This document shows positions 50,092 to 59,909 of a stretch of DNA of 64,000 nt, piece by piece. The translations under genes and the position numbers were made by a program. This DNA comes from Lindgomyces ingoldianus (lineage: Eukaryota > Ascomycota > Dothideomycetes > Pleosporales > Lindgomycetaceae), in the NCBI RefSeq assembly GCF_010093535.1, contig NW_022985169.1, positions 966,044-1,030,043 of the forward strand. Direction: 5' to 3'. How positions within the stretch are numbered: the first letter of the stretch is position 1; the number at the start of each line of letters is the position of its first letter. The notes under the pieces were generated by a model, which worked only from the letters and a program-made list of their open reading frames with translations, ran no database searches and was not told the DNA's origin.

Positions 50092-52374
50092 TCAGTCATT
50101 GCTTTTTTCTTCGTCTTCGGTAATTCCCCAATCGAGTTTCATTAACAAGCGGTCCACACCACCAAGTCGCAACGGCTCATAGCCTCCCTCTTCTCTCGAG
50201 CCCAACGAGCCTAAATTAGGAGTTGAGCCCAGTCTCTCAGCATCAATGTCCCGAAGCCTCGAGATCAGTGACTTCATGTCACCATCCAGCCTCCTTCTCG
50301 AACGATCTAGTTCGATGCCAACGTCTTTCTCTTCCTGTTTGTAGTTCTTTAAAAAGTCTTCGACCCCATCATCCTCTTCGAGGTCAAGATTTTGGCGAAC
50401 CGAATGCAGTCGGGTAATGAAGGCTACGAGCTCGTCAACATGCGTGAAAAAGTCTCGGATGATTCTTGTAAAAGTCACGTCGGTAAGTAAAAGAGAAAAT
50501 GAAAGGGATCCGAGGAATTGGCGGTGCGCTGACGCGAGTGTTTCAGGGTCGTGGTGACGTTCTCGGTAGCTGGAAGACTTCCGGAAAGATCCAGGCACGT
50601 CAGAACTAGAGAGATTGGAATCGTCTTGAAAGATCCCTGTGGTGCTTTGTGGTGAAGTTGGATCAATGAACCAATGTAGGAAGTGCTTGTAAGACTCTTG
50701 AACAACTTCGCCTTGGAAGTAGGCCTCGCTCTCTGAAAGAAAAAAGATAGCAGCGGCGCAAGTCGCCCAGACCTTCCGCATTTCTCGGCTGCGCGAATTA
50801 TTCCGTTGGCGCCGCCTATCCAAAATAGCTCTTCCTTCCTTACTGTTGCTAAACTGGTAATTAGGAGGAGGTGGATGCTCTCTTCGGATGGAGCTATGTC
50901 TCCATAGTTGTGCCAAATGTAAATGAGCACGCCGGATAGCAAGGAGGTAGGAGTTGATTACTGAGTAAGCTTCAAGATCAGATTTCGTAAGGAAGAGATC
51001 AAGTGGAGATCGGATGTCCATGGTGAGCGATATCGGCGCTGAGAGTAGCAAATCGTTGAAAGCTACGTTAGAGAGAACTGGAAGGGCTGTAGTAGATTCC
51101 CTAGCACGCCCCGGCGTTCCGGGCCGTTGGCTTGAGGGGGTTTGAAGGGTGAGGTGGAGAATATCTATAGCAAGATCCAATGCATCGTCCGTGCGGTCCT
51201 CTTCACCAGTCAGCGACGACAACACTGACCATGAACGAGACAAGGCGTTGTTGATCTCAGCCTCTTTCAATAAAATTCCTTGAAATCCCTGCGTTTTCTG
51301 GACATGAGCCGGGCTTCGGTGTCGAGACTGAATCTTCTCGTCCGCTTCTGCAATTAAGGCGACAGGAAACTCCCCTCGGCCAAGCAGAAAAAATTGGTGA
51401 AGTACACCAAGAATTTCTACAATTTTCTCTCGGGGTAAAAGGTGCTGCAGCAGGTTCCGTGAGAGCGAGAGTCTGATATTGGCGACTGCACCGGAGAGTT
51501 TAGCCGAGGATATGGGTGCGGTGACCTCGGAGAGGTGGCCAACATGAACTGGAAGAAGTTCCAGACCGGAGGCACCAGATATTGGGACCTTCAGCGCTTT
51601 TGAGGATCCTAGGGAACGTACTTGATTGAGGGACTTTCCAATGAACAGCATGGAAGAAGCGGTCTGACGGGTAACGAACTTAGGCAGGATCTTGTGGTCG
51701 AGAACAAACGATGACTCGCCATCTTCTTCTTCTGTTCTGATGAAGAAATCGGACGCCCCAAAGGAGGGCAAACGGCCATACAACAGCCATGTTGACAGCT
51801 GGCGCAGCCACGACGTCTCCGCAACCCTACCAAGATAGACGGAGGCAGCCTCGATATCGGGATAACCGGTCTGCGCTTCCACCCTAAGCTTGTCGATAAG
51901 TTCGGCGCCTGCAGCAACATTGTGGTCTGCCTGCTCCTCGCGATTGGTATTCTTGGAGACGTCGGAGGTCATCATGAAATCGCTGATGTACCACAGCCAC
52001 TCCATAAGCTTGGTCCATTCCGAGAACTCGCTGACTAGCCCGGCCAAGGGGACAATGCCATAGGCGCCCACAGTAGAGGCATCTTTTTTCAGTACGCGGC
52101 TCTCTACGTCTAAAACCTTCTGCTGGAACTTGTCGAGGTGATGTGACGCGATGGCTGTCGCAACCGCGCGGCAGATGGTTGAAGGATGGCTGGCAGCAAC
52201 ATGCACAACATGGTCGCGGGTCCGGCGATGCAGGTGGGACAGATGGGCCAGCGAAGAGAGGAGCTCAGCCTCGGAAGGGGAAAGGAGTGCAGACGTCACG
52301 TGTGAGGTACTGTGGCGGGTATCGAACAGCGCGGAGGGGTGGCCAGAGAGCGAGAGGAGGATTTCATGAAGCAT
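50092..52374 (-). CDS. Gamma-tubulin complex component 4 homologue (Spc97/Spc98 family)
   Basis: Component of the gamma-tubulin ring complex for microtubule nucleation at spindle pole bodies. A single uninterrupted frame gives 760 residues. The start MLHEILLSLSGHPSALF is typical of GCP4. The N-terminal grip1 region includes GIVPLAGLVSEFSEWTKLME, TSWLRQLSTWLLYGRLP and SSMLFIGKSLNQVRSL. The C-terminal grip2 region has SPLDLFLTKSDLEAYSVINS, YLLAIRRAHLHLAQLWRHSS, a Ser-rich insertion, and TFTRIIRDFFTHVDELVAFI. The GCP4 call over GCP5/6 rests on the N-terminus and size. Divergent from bioB. Confidence 0.9.
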   Translation of the reverse strand: MLHEILLSLSGHPSALFDTRHSTSHVTSALLSPSEAELLSSLAHLSHLHRRTRDHVVHVAASHPSTICRAVATAIASHHLDKFQQKVLDVESRVLKKDASTVGAYGIVPLAGLVSEFSEWTKLMEWLWYISDFMMTSDVSKNTNREEQADHNVAAGAELIDKLRVEAQTGYPDIEAASVYLGRVAETSWLRQLSTWLLYGRLPSFGASDFFIRTEEEDGESSFVLDHKILPKFVTRQTASSMLFIGKSLNQVRSLGSSKALKVPISGASGLELLPVHVGHLSEVTAPISSAKLSGAVANIRLSLSRNLLQHLLPREKIVEILGVLHQFFLLGRGEFPVALIAEADEKIQSRHRSPAHVQKTQGFQGILLKEAEINNALSRSWSVLSSLTGEEDRTDDALDLAIDILHLTLQTPSSQRPGTPGRARESTTALPVLSNVAFNDLLLSAPISLTMDIRSPLDLFLTKSDLEAYSVINSYLLAIRRAHLHLAQLWRHSSIRREHPPPPNYQFSNSKEGRAILDRRRQRNNSRSREMRKVWATCAAAIFFLSESEAYFQGEVVQESYKHFLHWFIDPTSPQSTTGIFQDDSNLSSSDVPGSFRKSSSYRERHHDPETLASAHRQFLGSLSFSLLLTDVTFTRIIRDFFTHVDELVAFITRLHSVRQNLDLEEDDGVEDFLKNYKQEEKDVGIELDRSRRRLDGDMKSLISRLRDIDAERLGSTPNLGSLGSREEGGYEPLRLGGVDRLLMKLDWGITEDEEKSND

Positions 52375-52706
52375 GGTCGCGGAGTTTCCTCGTCGTGTCC
52401 ACGCCGGGAGCGACGGCCGTGTTTGTGAACAAAATCCAGAAATACGCTCAGGAGCTCAAAACGACACATTGATGGCCGTGTCGCATGGAGGCATTCCAGG
52501 TTGTGGTGGTGCCCAGGTGCGATTAAGACGCGCAGTCACGGGTGAAAACAATCCCCTCCTCGGTAATTGTGAGACGAGGATTTGACGGATCAGATCTGTT
52601 GAATGCCCCACTTGCCTTCTTCGGACCCAACCTCAAGCTCGACACCCCTCCAGCCGGCTTCACGTGCTGTGCCATTCACTTCGCACCAACTTTCACCACC
52701 GCAAAT
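52375..52706. promoter_or_regulatory. Divergent promoter region GCP4 / biotin synthase
   Basis: 332 bases. The biotin synthase frame is open upstream to 52542 but the segment before 52707 does not resemble a presequence. No gene is seen. Confidence 0.4.
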
Positions 52707-53975
52707 ATGGTGCAACGGACCCTTTTGCGGCGTTCAATTCGCGTCAGCCTTCCTACTAAAACCCGCACACATCGTCAATCACGTCTTCGGTTCAGCACCG
52801 TGCACGATGCACCTCTGGAAGTATCTCGGCCATTGAGCGCTTCCGCTTTCCAGGATGCAGTGCAAGCAACCGCTCCAAGGACCAATTGGACTCGTGAGGA
52901 GATTTCAGACGTCTATAACACTCCCTTGATCGAGCTCTCGTATGCAGCCGTCAGTCAATCGTGAACCTCTTCCTGAATATGAAGTTGACCATCTCAGGCC
53001 ACCGTCCACCGTCGCTTCCACAACCCCGCTGCCATCCAAATGTGCACCCTTATAAACATCAAAACTGGCGGCTGCAGTGAAGACTGCAGTTACTGTGCCC
53101 AGTCTTCGCGCCACAATACTGGCCTGAAAGCGACCAAAATGGTCGACGTCCAGTCTGTCCTCGACGCCGCCCGCATTGCGAAAGAGAACGGTAGCTCCCG
53201 TTTTTGCATGGGTGCTGCATGGAGGGATATGCGGGGTCGAAAGACTAACCTACGAAACATAAAGGAAATGGTCAAGGGCGTCAGAGCGCTGGGAATGGAG
53301 TCGTGCGTGACGCTAGGAATGATCGATGCGGAACAGGCAAAAGAGCTGAAAGATGCGGGTCTGACCGCGTATAACCATAATGTCGATACGTCAAGGGAGC
53401 ACTACCCTAGCGTCATAACTACTCGGACGTATGACGAACGATTAGCCACCATCAAAAACGTCCGGGAAGCTGGCATCAATGTTTGCACGGGTGGTATCCT
53501 AGGACTGGGAGAAAAGGCCAAGGATCATGTTGGCCTGATACACACTGTCGCTACAATGCCTTCACACCCGGAGTCATTCCCAGTGAATGCACTGGTACCC
53601 ATTAAAGGTACGCCTCTTGGGGAAAGCAAAACAGTATCCTTTCATTCCATCCTTCGCACCATCGCGACAGCTCGCCTCGTGCTTCCTGCTACAATCATCC
53701 GTCTTGCAGCAGGAAGAAATACAATGCCGGAGGAGAAACAGATGATGTGCTTCATGGCGGGCGCAAATGCGGTTTTCACCGGGGAAAAGATGTTGACAAC
53801 GGCCTGTAACGGATGGGAAGAGGATAAGGATATGTTTGAACGATGGGGTATGAGGCCGATGGAGAGCCATGAGACAATTCAGGGGCAGCAGAAGCTCCAT
53901 TCCAAGGAAGCCGCTAATTTACCAGCCATGCAGACGCCTGAGCCTACCTCAAAATCTGCATCTGTGGAAGTTTGA
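52707..53975 (+). CDS. BIO2: Biotin synthase
   Basis: Radical-SAM enzyme that inserts sulfur into dethiobiotin. Exons 52707-52949 and 52998-53975 give 406 residues. The [4Fe-4S]/SAM motif is Cys107-X3-Cys111-X2-Cys114 (GGCSEDCSYCAQS). Further signatures are GSSRFCMGAAWRDMRGR, LGMESCVTLGM, AYNHNVDTSREHYP, CTGGILGLGE, IIRLAAGRNTM and MAGANAVFTGEKMLT. The first 30-odd residues (MVQRTLLRRSIRVSLPTKTR) are rich in Arg and Ser with no acids, a mitochondrial presequence. The reading across the 48-nt intron (LSYAA-ATVHRRFHNP) is the family pattern. First gene of the biotin cluster, convergent with bioF (105 bases between stops). Confidence 0.97.
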
Positions 53976-54080
53976 CGGGGCACTTCTTGCGCTGAGGTAC
54001 CACCCATTAAAAGCATAGACTATGTAGATGTTAAAATAGACGCATTGCTTCGATATTTGAATATTACATTCTTTCTCACG

Positions 54081-55462
54081 TCAAAGCCGCGCTTTTGCGG
54101 CTGCATGCTGCTCCTCAATCCCCGGCCTTGTCTCACTCAACGCCTGAAGCAATGTCCACATCTTCATTTTCGATACTAGGTCCTCAATTTCTTCTTTCGT
54201 GTTGCCAGCATGTAGGCAAACCCTGACCCTCGACGTGCCCTCCGGGACCGTAGGCGGTACAACAGCACGAACCACAATACCTTTGTCTTGCAAGAACCGT
54301 GCTAGGCTCTTTGATTGAGCAGTCTGAATTGAGAATATAGGAGATCTGGGACAGTCGGACGGCACTTGGAGTAAGGCCAGGAAGCTAGGTGAATTCACCG
54401 AGCGTAGTTCCTTGAAGAGGGTCTTGACTAGAAATTGCAGACAGGCAGCTAGCTGAGTTAGGGGTCAGCTTTTATCCTAAGAATCGAGCCGGGAAGGAGA
54501 CACATACCGCATTTGTATGCCCGTCTTGTAGGAGACTGTATGAGGCACGGATCGCGGCCAAAGTGGGATAGGACATGAAGGTTGTGTAGATTAGTGGGCG
54601 CGCATAATTGACCAAGTAGTGACGAAGCAATGGAGAACAAAGTATGATTGCTAATTGAATGTAAATAAGGGTAAGTCCAGGGAAGGAGTGCAACCTCACC
54701 TCCGTTGCACGCTAGTGCTTTACCAAACGTATGTAGCCTGGCGAAGATTCGATCCTCCAGGTTCAGTTCACATACCAAACCTCTCCCATCAGGGCCAATT
54801 ACCCCAGTAGAGTGTGCCTCGTCAACAATGACATAGCCGCAATCCCGCGGGACGACATCTTCCACAGTCTCGACGATGGCTTTCAGTGGCGCCAAGTCAC
54901 CATCCATACTGTACACAGCCTCTACGGCAATCATTACGTGAGATCTTCCATCTCTCAGGCTTTGGGATTTTCTCAAACACTCCTCAAGTACCCTCCTAAG
55001 ATCGTCGACCGAATTGTGCGAAAAGGGCACTCGTTTCGTTGCGCGGCTCAACCTCATGCCGTCATGTACGCTGGCATGGATAAGCTCATCATAGACAATA
55101 ATATCCCCAGGTTGCGGAACGCAAGCGTAAAAGCCTGCATTGGCATCGAATCCAGAGTTGAAAAGCAAGCCAGACGGAGCTCGGTGAAACAGTGCAATGT
55201 CGTGCTCTAGATCCTCGGCATATTGGGAATTGCCATCGAGAAGCCGAGAGCCACCACTGCCAAGAAGTCGACAATTAGAAAGCTCATCGAGGAAGGCTGT
55301 CCTTAATAACTCGGATTTGGAGAGAGAAAGGAAATCATTGGATGAAAAATCGCATTGTTGAGTGCTGATGGTCAACGTACGGAGCGTGGAATTGGCGCGT
55401 CGGCGGTCTAGGAGTTTGTGTAAAGCTCTCTCGATAGGTAGCTGGTCGATTCCGTCCCTCAT
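54081..55462 (-). CDS. bioF: 8-amino-7-oxononanoate (KAPA) synthase, BioF type, with PTS1
   Basis: PLP enzyme condensing a pimeloyl thioester with alanine. Exons 54700-55462, 54508-54650 and 54081-54452 (introns 49 and 55 nt) give 425 residues. Visible are DFSSNDFLSLS, GSGGSRLLDGNS, FNSGFDANAG, YDELIHASVHDG, the PLP-pocket VIVDEAHSTGVIGPDGRG and the Schiff-base Lys248 in LHTFGKALACNG. The C-terminus EEQHAAAKARL ends in ARL, a peroxisomal PTS1. Peroxisomal BioF has been described in Aspergillus, so this fits. Divergent from bioDA with 165 bases between the ATGs, suggesting a shared promoter. Confidence 0.94.
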
Positions 55463-55627
55463 CTCTTCAATTGAGTGTGTGGGAAGTTTTATGTAGAAGG
55501 AAGAAGGTCCTTAACACATGGTGGACGGGTTCGGTTAGCGTTGCTAGCGCGAAAAGTTAATTCAAACAGCGGCACAACTCTTCTACCACCATTGAGCCCT
55601 ATCTCTGGATATTAAACTTAGTTTCTC
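55463..55627. promoter_or_regulatory. Shared bioF/bioDA divergent promoter
   Basis: 165 bases separate the two ATGs, short enough that both genes must share control elements. No specific operator was recognised. Confidence 0.55.
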
Positions 55628-58264
55628 ATGTCGAGAGTCGCAGCTGGACTTTGGCAAAACCTTGTTGCTGTCCAGGTGTACGGGGCGAATACAGGTGTTG
55701 GGAAAACGGTCGTCTCAACGCTCATTGGACGCCATTTTACTGGGAGATCTGGGAGGACAAGATGGAGCGTCCACTACATCAAACCCGTCCAGACAGGGCC
55801 TAATGAAGACGCTGACGATAGGTCTCTTACTCGTGGATTCATCTTTAAACGTATTACACTAACTTGAACTAGATACGTTGCTAGATACGCAGGACATAGC
55901 ACCTCTACATTAGTCAAATTCCCTGATCCCGTGAGCCCCCATCTCGCCGCTCGTGGCGCAGCGGAAATAGTCAGTGCCCTTCTATTACTCGAAGCTCGTA
56001 CTGTTGACACATCGAAAGCCCACTGATGATAGTCTCGTCACGCGTCTCTCCAGCAAACTACGAGAAGACGCACGCTCCCTATCCATGGGAAGGGGCTCTA
56101 TGGGCGTTACGATAGTAGAGACCGCTGGAGGAGTTCTAAGTCCCGGGCCATCTGGTACCCCGCAAGCTGACCTCTTTCGACCGCTCCGTCTCCCTGTTAT
56201 TTTAGTGGGTGACAATCGGCTTGGGGGCATTGCCTCAACCATATCAGCCTACGAGTCGCTCCTGATTCGTGGATATGATGTTGACGCTATCGCTTGCTTC
56301 GATAGTGGAAAACTGGGTAATTCCGAATATCTGGAAAAGCATTTCAAGGACATGGGAATCCCTCTCTTTGAATTACCGTTAATTCCAGATGTTGATGGAT
56401 GTTCCAGACAGGAAGAAGTTGGGAAGATGATGTCCTACTATGAAACGGAAAGCAGGAATGGAACTATGTACAAGTTGGGTAAGCAAATTCTAGATTGCCA
56501 CATAGAGCGCTTAAAAGATATGAAGGAGCTCGCAAGCTGGACGAAGAAAGCGATATGGCATCCCTTCACACAGCATAAAAGCATCCAGAAAGCGGATGAG
56601 GTTTTGGTCTTCGATTCTGCCTACGGCGATTGGTTTCAGACGAAACACACACAGAAGTCTATGGAAAATGTCAAAGAAAAAGCTGCGTCTCCGATGCTTT
56701 ATCCAACGTTCGATGGATCTGCTTCCTGGTGGACTCAAGGTCTTGGGCATGGAAACCCACGACTGTCTATGGCTGCTGCCTACGCGGCTGGACGATATGG
56801 ACATATTATGTTCGCCGGAGCTACCCACAAACCAGCCATATCCCTCGCCAAGCGTCTGTTAGAGAGGATGGAAAACCCTCGCCTGACCAAGGTTTTCTTC
56901 ACAGACAACGGCAGCACAGGAATTGAGGTCGGTATCAAGATGGCCCTTAGAGCTGCTTGCAAGCGTTACGGTTGGGACGGCTCGACAGAGCAGGTCGGGG
57001 TCCTGGGTCTCAAAGGCAGCTATCACGGCGATACATTAGGTGCAATGGAGGCATCGGAGCCCTCTGTGTACAACAAGAAAGTTGATTGGTACCGGGGTCG
57101 CGGATACTGGTTTGAGTATCCGGAAGTCAAGATGAGGAAAGGGAGATGGGTCGTGGAACCTCCTGCTGGTATGGAAGAAGAATTCGGGCCGGCACAATAC
57201 TTCCAAGACCTGAATGAGATCTTCGATTACGAAGCCCGGGGCCATTCAGCCCGTTATGAGGATTACATCGAACGTGTCCTGGACGCTCTCGTGCGAACGC
57301 AGGGTAAAAAATTTGGCGCTCTTGTCATGGAGCCTGTGTTGCTTGGGGCTGGAGGGATGATATTTGTGTACGCATCTCCCCTCAACTATCAACCAGAAAT
57401 TAAAGCTAACATATCCACCAGCGATCCGCTATTCCAACAAAGCCTTGTCAGAGTGGCTCGCAGGTATCAATTTGGCTCGACGCCCAGCCCAGTCGAGGAT
57501 GAGCAGAGTTGGACCGGCCTACCAGTCGTGTTCGATGAGGTTTTCACCGGCCTCTACCGCCTCGGGCGGTTCAGTGCTGCCTCATTCCTTCAAGTCGATC
57601 CTGACATCTCCGTGCATGCGAAGCTGCTCACTGGCGGCCTGCTTCCGTTATGTACGACCCTAGCAAGCAACTCCATCTTTGAAGCGTTTTGGGGTGATGA
57701 GAAATCCGATGCGCTCTTGCATGGCCATAGTTACACGGCACATCCGATTGGTTGCCACGTTGCTAACACCTCCCTCGATGAGATGCGAGTAATATCGCGC
57801 GGCTACACATGGAACAATTATCGTGAATCGTGGGCAGGCAAGAAAGAGAAGGAGCAGGGCGAGCTAGTCCAATTCGTAGGGAAAGTTATGCAACGAAAGA
57901 AGGTTCTAGCATGGAGTATGTGGTCTCAAGATTTTGTTGAGAAGATTTCGAACCACAATCGCGTGGATAGTGTTGTTGCTCTTGGTTCGGTGCTCGCCAT
58001 TTCATTAGTTGATTCTTCGAAATCGGGTAAGTTCCTTCCTTAGTTGCATGCTTTTAACCATTTGGGCGTTCTAATAATGGACAAGGTTACTCCTCGAATG
58101 CTGCAGCCGGCCTTCGTGACAGCATGCTCAACGACCTAACTGACGACAAATTTGCTGTCCATTCACGGGTACTTGGGAACGTACTTTATCTAATGGCGAG
58201 CATGACATCCAGAAGAAATCATTTAGGCACAGTCGAGCGTGTGCTCTGGGCAAAACTAGGCTGA
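55628..58264 (+). CDS. bioDA: Bifunctional dethiobiotin synthetase / DAPA aminotransferase (BioDA)
   Basis: Performs two consecutive steps: KAPA to DAPA (SAM-dependent aminotransferase) and DAPA to dethiobiotin. Five exons (55628-55821, 55873-55969, 56019-57367, 57422-58026, 58086-58264) give 807 residues. The BioD domain comes first, with P-loop GANTGVGKT at residues 19-27, YIKPVQTGP, PHLAARGAAE, VTIVETAGGVLSPGPSG and LVGDNRLGGIAST. The BioA domain starts near residue 276 (IWHPFTQHKSIQ), with FTDNGSTGIEVGIKMAL, GLKGSYHGDTLGAMEAS, VVFDEVFTGLYRLGRF and the PLP Lys614 in HAKLLTGGLLPL. Intron 3 (57368-57421) is 54 nt and has no stop, so unspliced mRNA would still read through. The same fusion order occurs in Aspergillus and plants. 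Confidence 0.96.
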
Positions 58265-58684
58265 GGACGATTAAACGTACACAGTAAGATGCACGCCTTC
58301 TGGATTTGCGGAACTGCACAACAGACTCTAGCGTAAACAATGACATGAAAAAGGAACTTTGGGTCAAATTTTATTGCATTAGGGGTAGGGATGGGGATGC
58401 TCCGGCCCAAATACCACAATACAGAATACAGGAGAAAAGGAAAATCAGATGTGATGTGGCAACCAGCTTGCCAGACTTCCAATGTGTGTGATTGATCGAC
58501 TCAACAAAAGAGCCCAAAACTCCGTCAATGTATGTATGATCCCCCATTTAAGCCACACCAAAGGGTCATTTCCGAAAAGTGTCCCGAAGAAAGGCAAGAG
58601 CGTCCGTAATATGGTCATTAAGCATGTCGATCGTGTCGTCCAGCGTTAATCTTGTTAATGACTCTACAGAAACGAAAGAGATGC
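58265..58684. other. Convergent intergenic region
   Basis: 420 bases between the bioDA and RHO4 stops. 3' UTR-like sequence only. Confidence 0.5.
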
Positions 58685-59546
58685 TTAGAGGACTTTGCAG
58701 CTCCGCTTCTTGGGCTTCTTACCGCCTGCGAAGGCACGTGGGACGCCTGTCTCCTGAGGCTCCTGGTGCTCGTCACCGACGGCCATTGTCACGGCCATGT
58801 CGAAAATTTCCTCGACGCCGTCCTGCTCTTTGCTACTGCACTCCATGTACACGGCGCCCATCTTCTTGGCCACAGCGCGGCCTTGCTCGGGCGTGACCGG
58901 GGTGAGGCCCTGAGTCTTGAGGAGCTCGATGCAGTTCTTCTTGTTGCGGAGGTCAGATTTTAGGCCGAGCAGCATGAGAGGCGTCGTTGGGCAGAAGTGG
59001 AGCACCTCGGGGTACCACTTGTCCATGACGTTCTCCAGCGAGTTGGGGCAGTCAATGGCGAAGCACACGAAGAGAATGTCGGTCTCAGGGTAGGAGAGCG
59101 GCCGCAGACGGTCATACTCCTCCTGCCCGGCCGTGTCCCAAAGAGCCAGCTCAACCATCTTGCCCGTGGGAGGATGCGGCGTGTGGGTGATGTAGTTTTC
59201 GAAGACAGTTGGGACGTATTTCTGTAGTTGGTTAGCCGAGTACCGTGGGTGCTGTGGGGGGGTGTACCTCTGGGAAGTTGCCCGAGCTGTAGCTGATCAA
59301 CAGACACGTCTTGCCGCAGCCGCCATCGCCGACAACGACGAGCTTCTTTGAGTACGACGGCGGCTCTGTGATGTTGGTTTCCCGCGTCGCTGTAGTTGCG
59401 TACGAGCTGACGGTGCCATTGCTGTTCCTCTCGCTAGGCGTGCGAACGGGCTTGCGGGCGGGTACAGCTGAGGAGGAGGACACCTTGGTCGACTGCTTTC
59501 GGCGGAGGTAGTCGTAGTTCTGCGTGGCGGGCGACGGCACCGACAT
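58685..59546 (-). CDS. RHO4: Rho-family GTPase, Rho4 type
   Basis: Membrane-anchored small GTPase; fungal Rho4 controls septum formation and cell-wall integrity. Exons 59268-59546 and 58685-59221 (46-nt intron) give 271 residues. A polar N-terminal extension of about 65 residues ([15 protein letters not shown]..) is typical of Rho4. Then come [20 protein letters not shown] (G1), [13 protein letters not shown] (effector loop), [19 protein letters not shown] (G3), [10 protein letters not shown] (G4) and [12 protein letters not shown] (G5). The C-terminus [11 protein letters not shown] has a polybasic stretch and a CaaX box ending in Leu, predicting geranylgeranylation. The first ATG of the frame, at 59546, is used. 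Confidence 0.94.
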
Positions 59547-59909
59547 TGCTGTTGTCGTGACGCGAAGCGGTGGCAAGAATGGCGGGATATGGAGAGCGGA
59601 GAGCGGAGAGCGGAGAGTGTATCAATATCGGATGCACAGCGAAGTCGATGGCGAGGACGAGCTGGGATCGAGGACGGAGAAGTGAGAGCGAGCGTGAGAG
59701 TGTGTGAAGGTGAGCGCAGAGCCGCCCGATGTTGATTGTTTGGCGGCTTCCCTGGCAACCGCTCCTCGGCTCGGGCTTGGCCATCTGATACCGACACCAC
59801 CAAGGCAGACCTAGACCCAGCATATCGCGCCCCATTCCCCGACCCGCCCAGCGACCCGCCAGCACCAGCAGCCTGGCCATGATATTGGCTGCGCTCCTCG
59901 ACCCTCCCG
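59547..59909. promoter_or_regulatory. Divergent promoter region RHO4 / LCB3-like, with a heptamer repeat
   Basis: 363 bases. A short GGAGAGC/GGAGAGT array (about three to four units) at 59589-59618 lies in the RHO4 5' leader. Long open frames on the minus strand are GC-rich shadows. No gene is seen. Confidence 0.5.
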
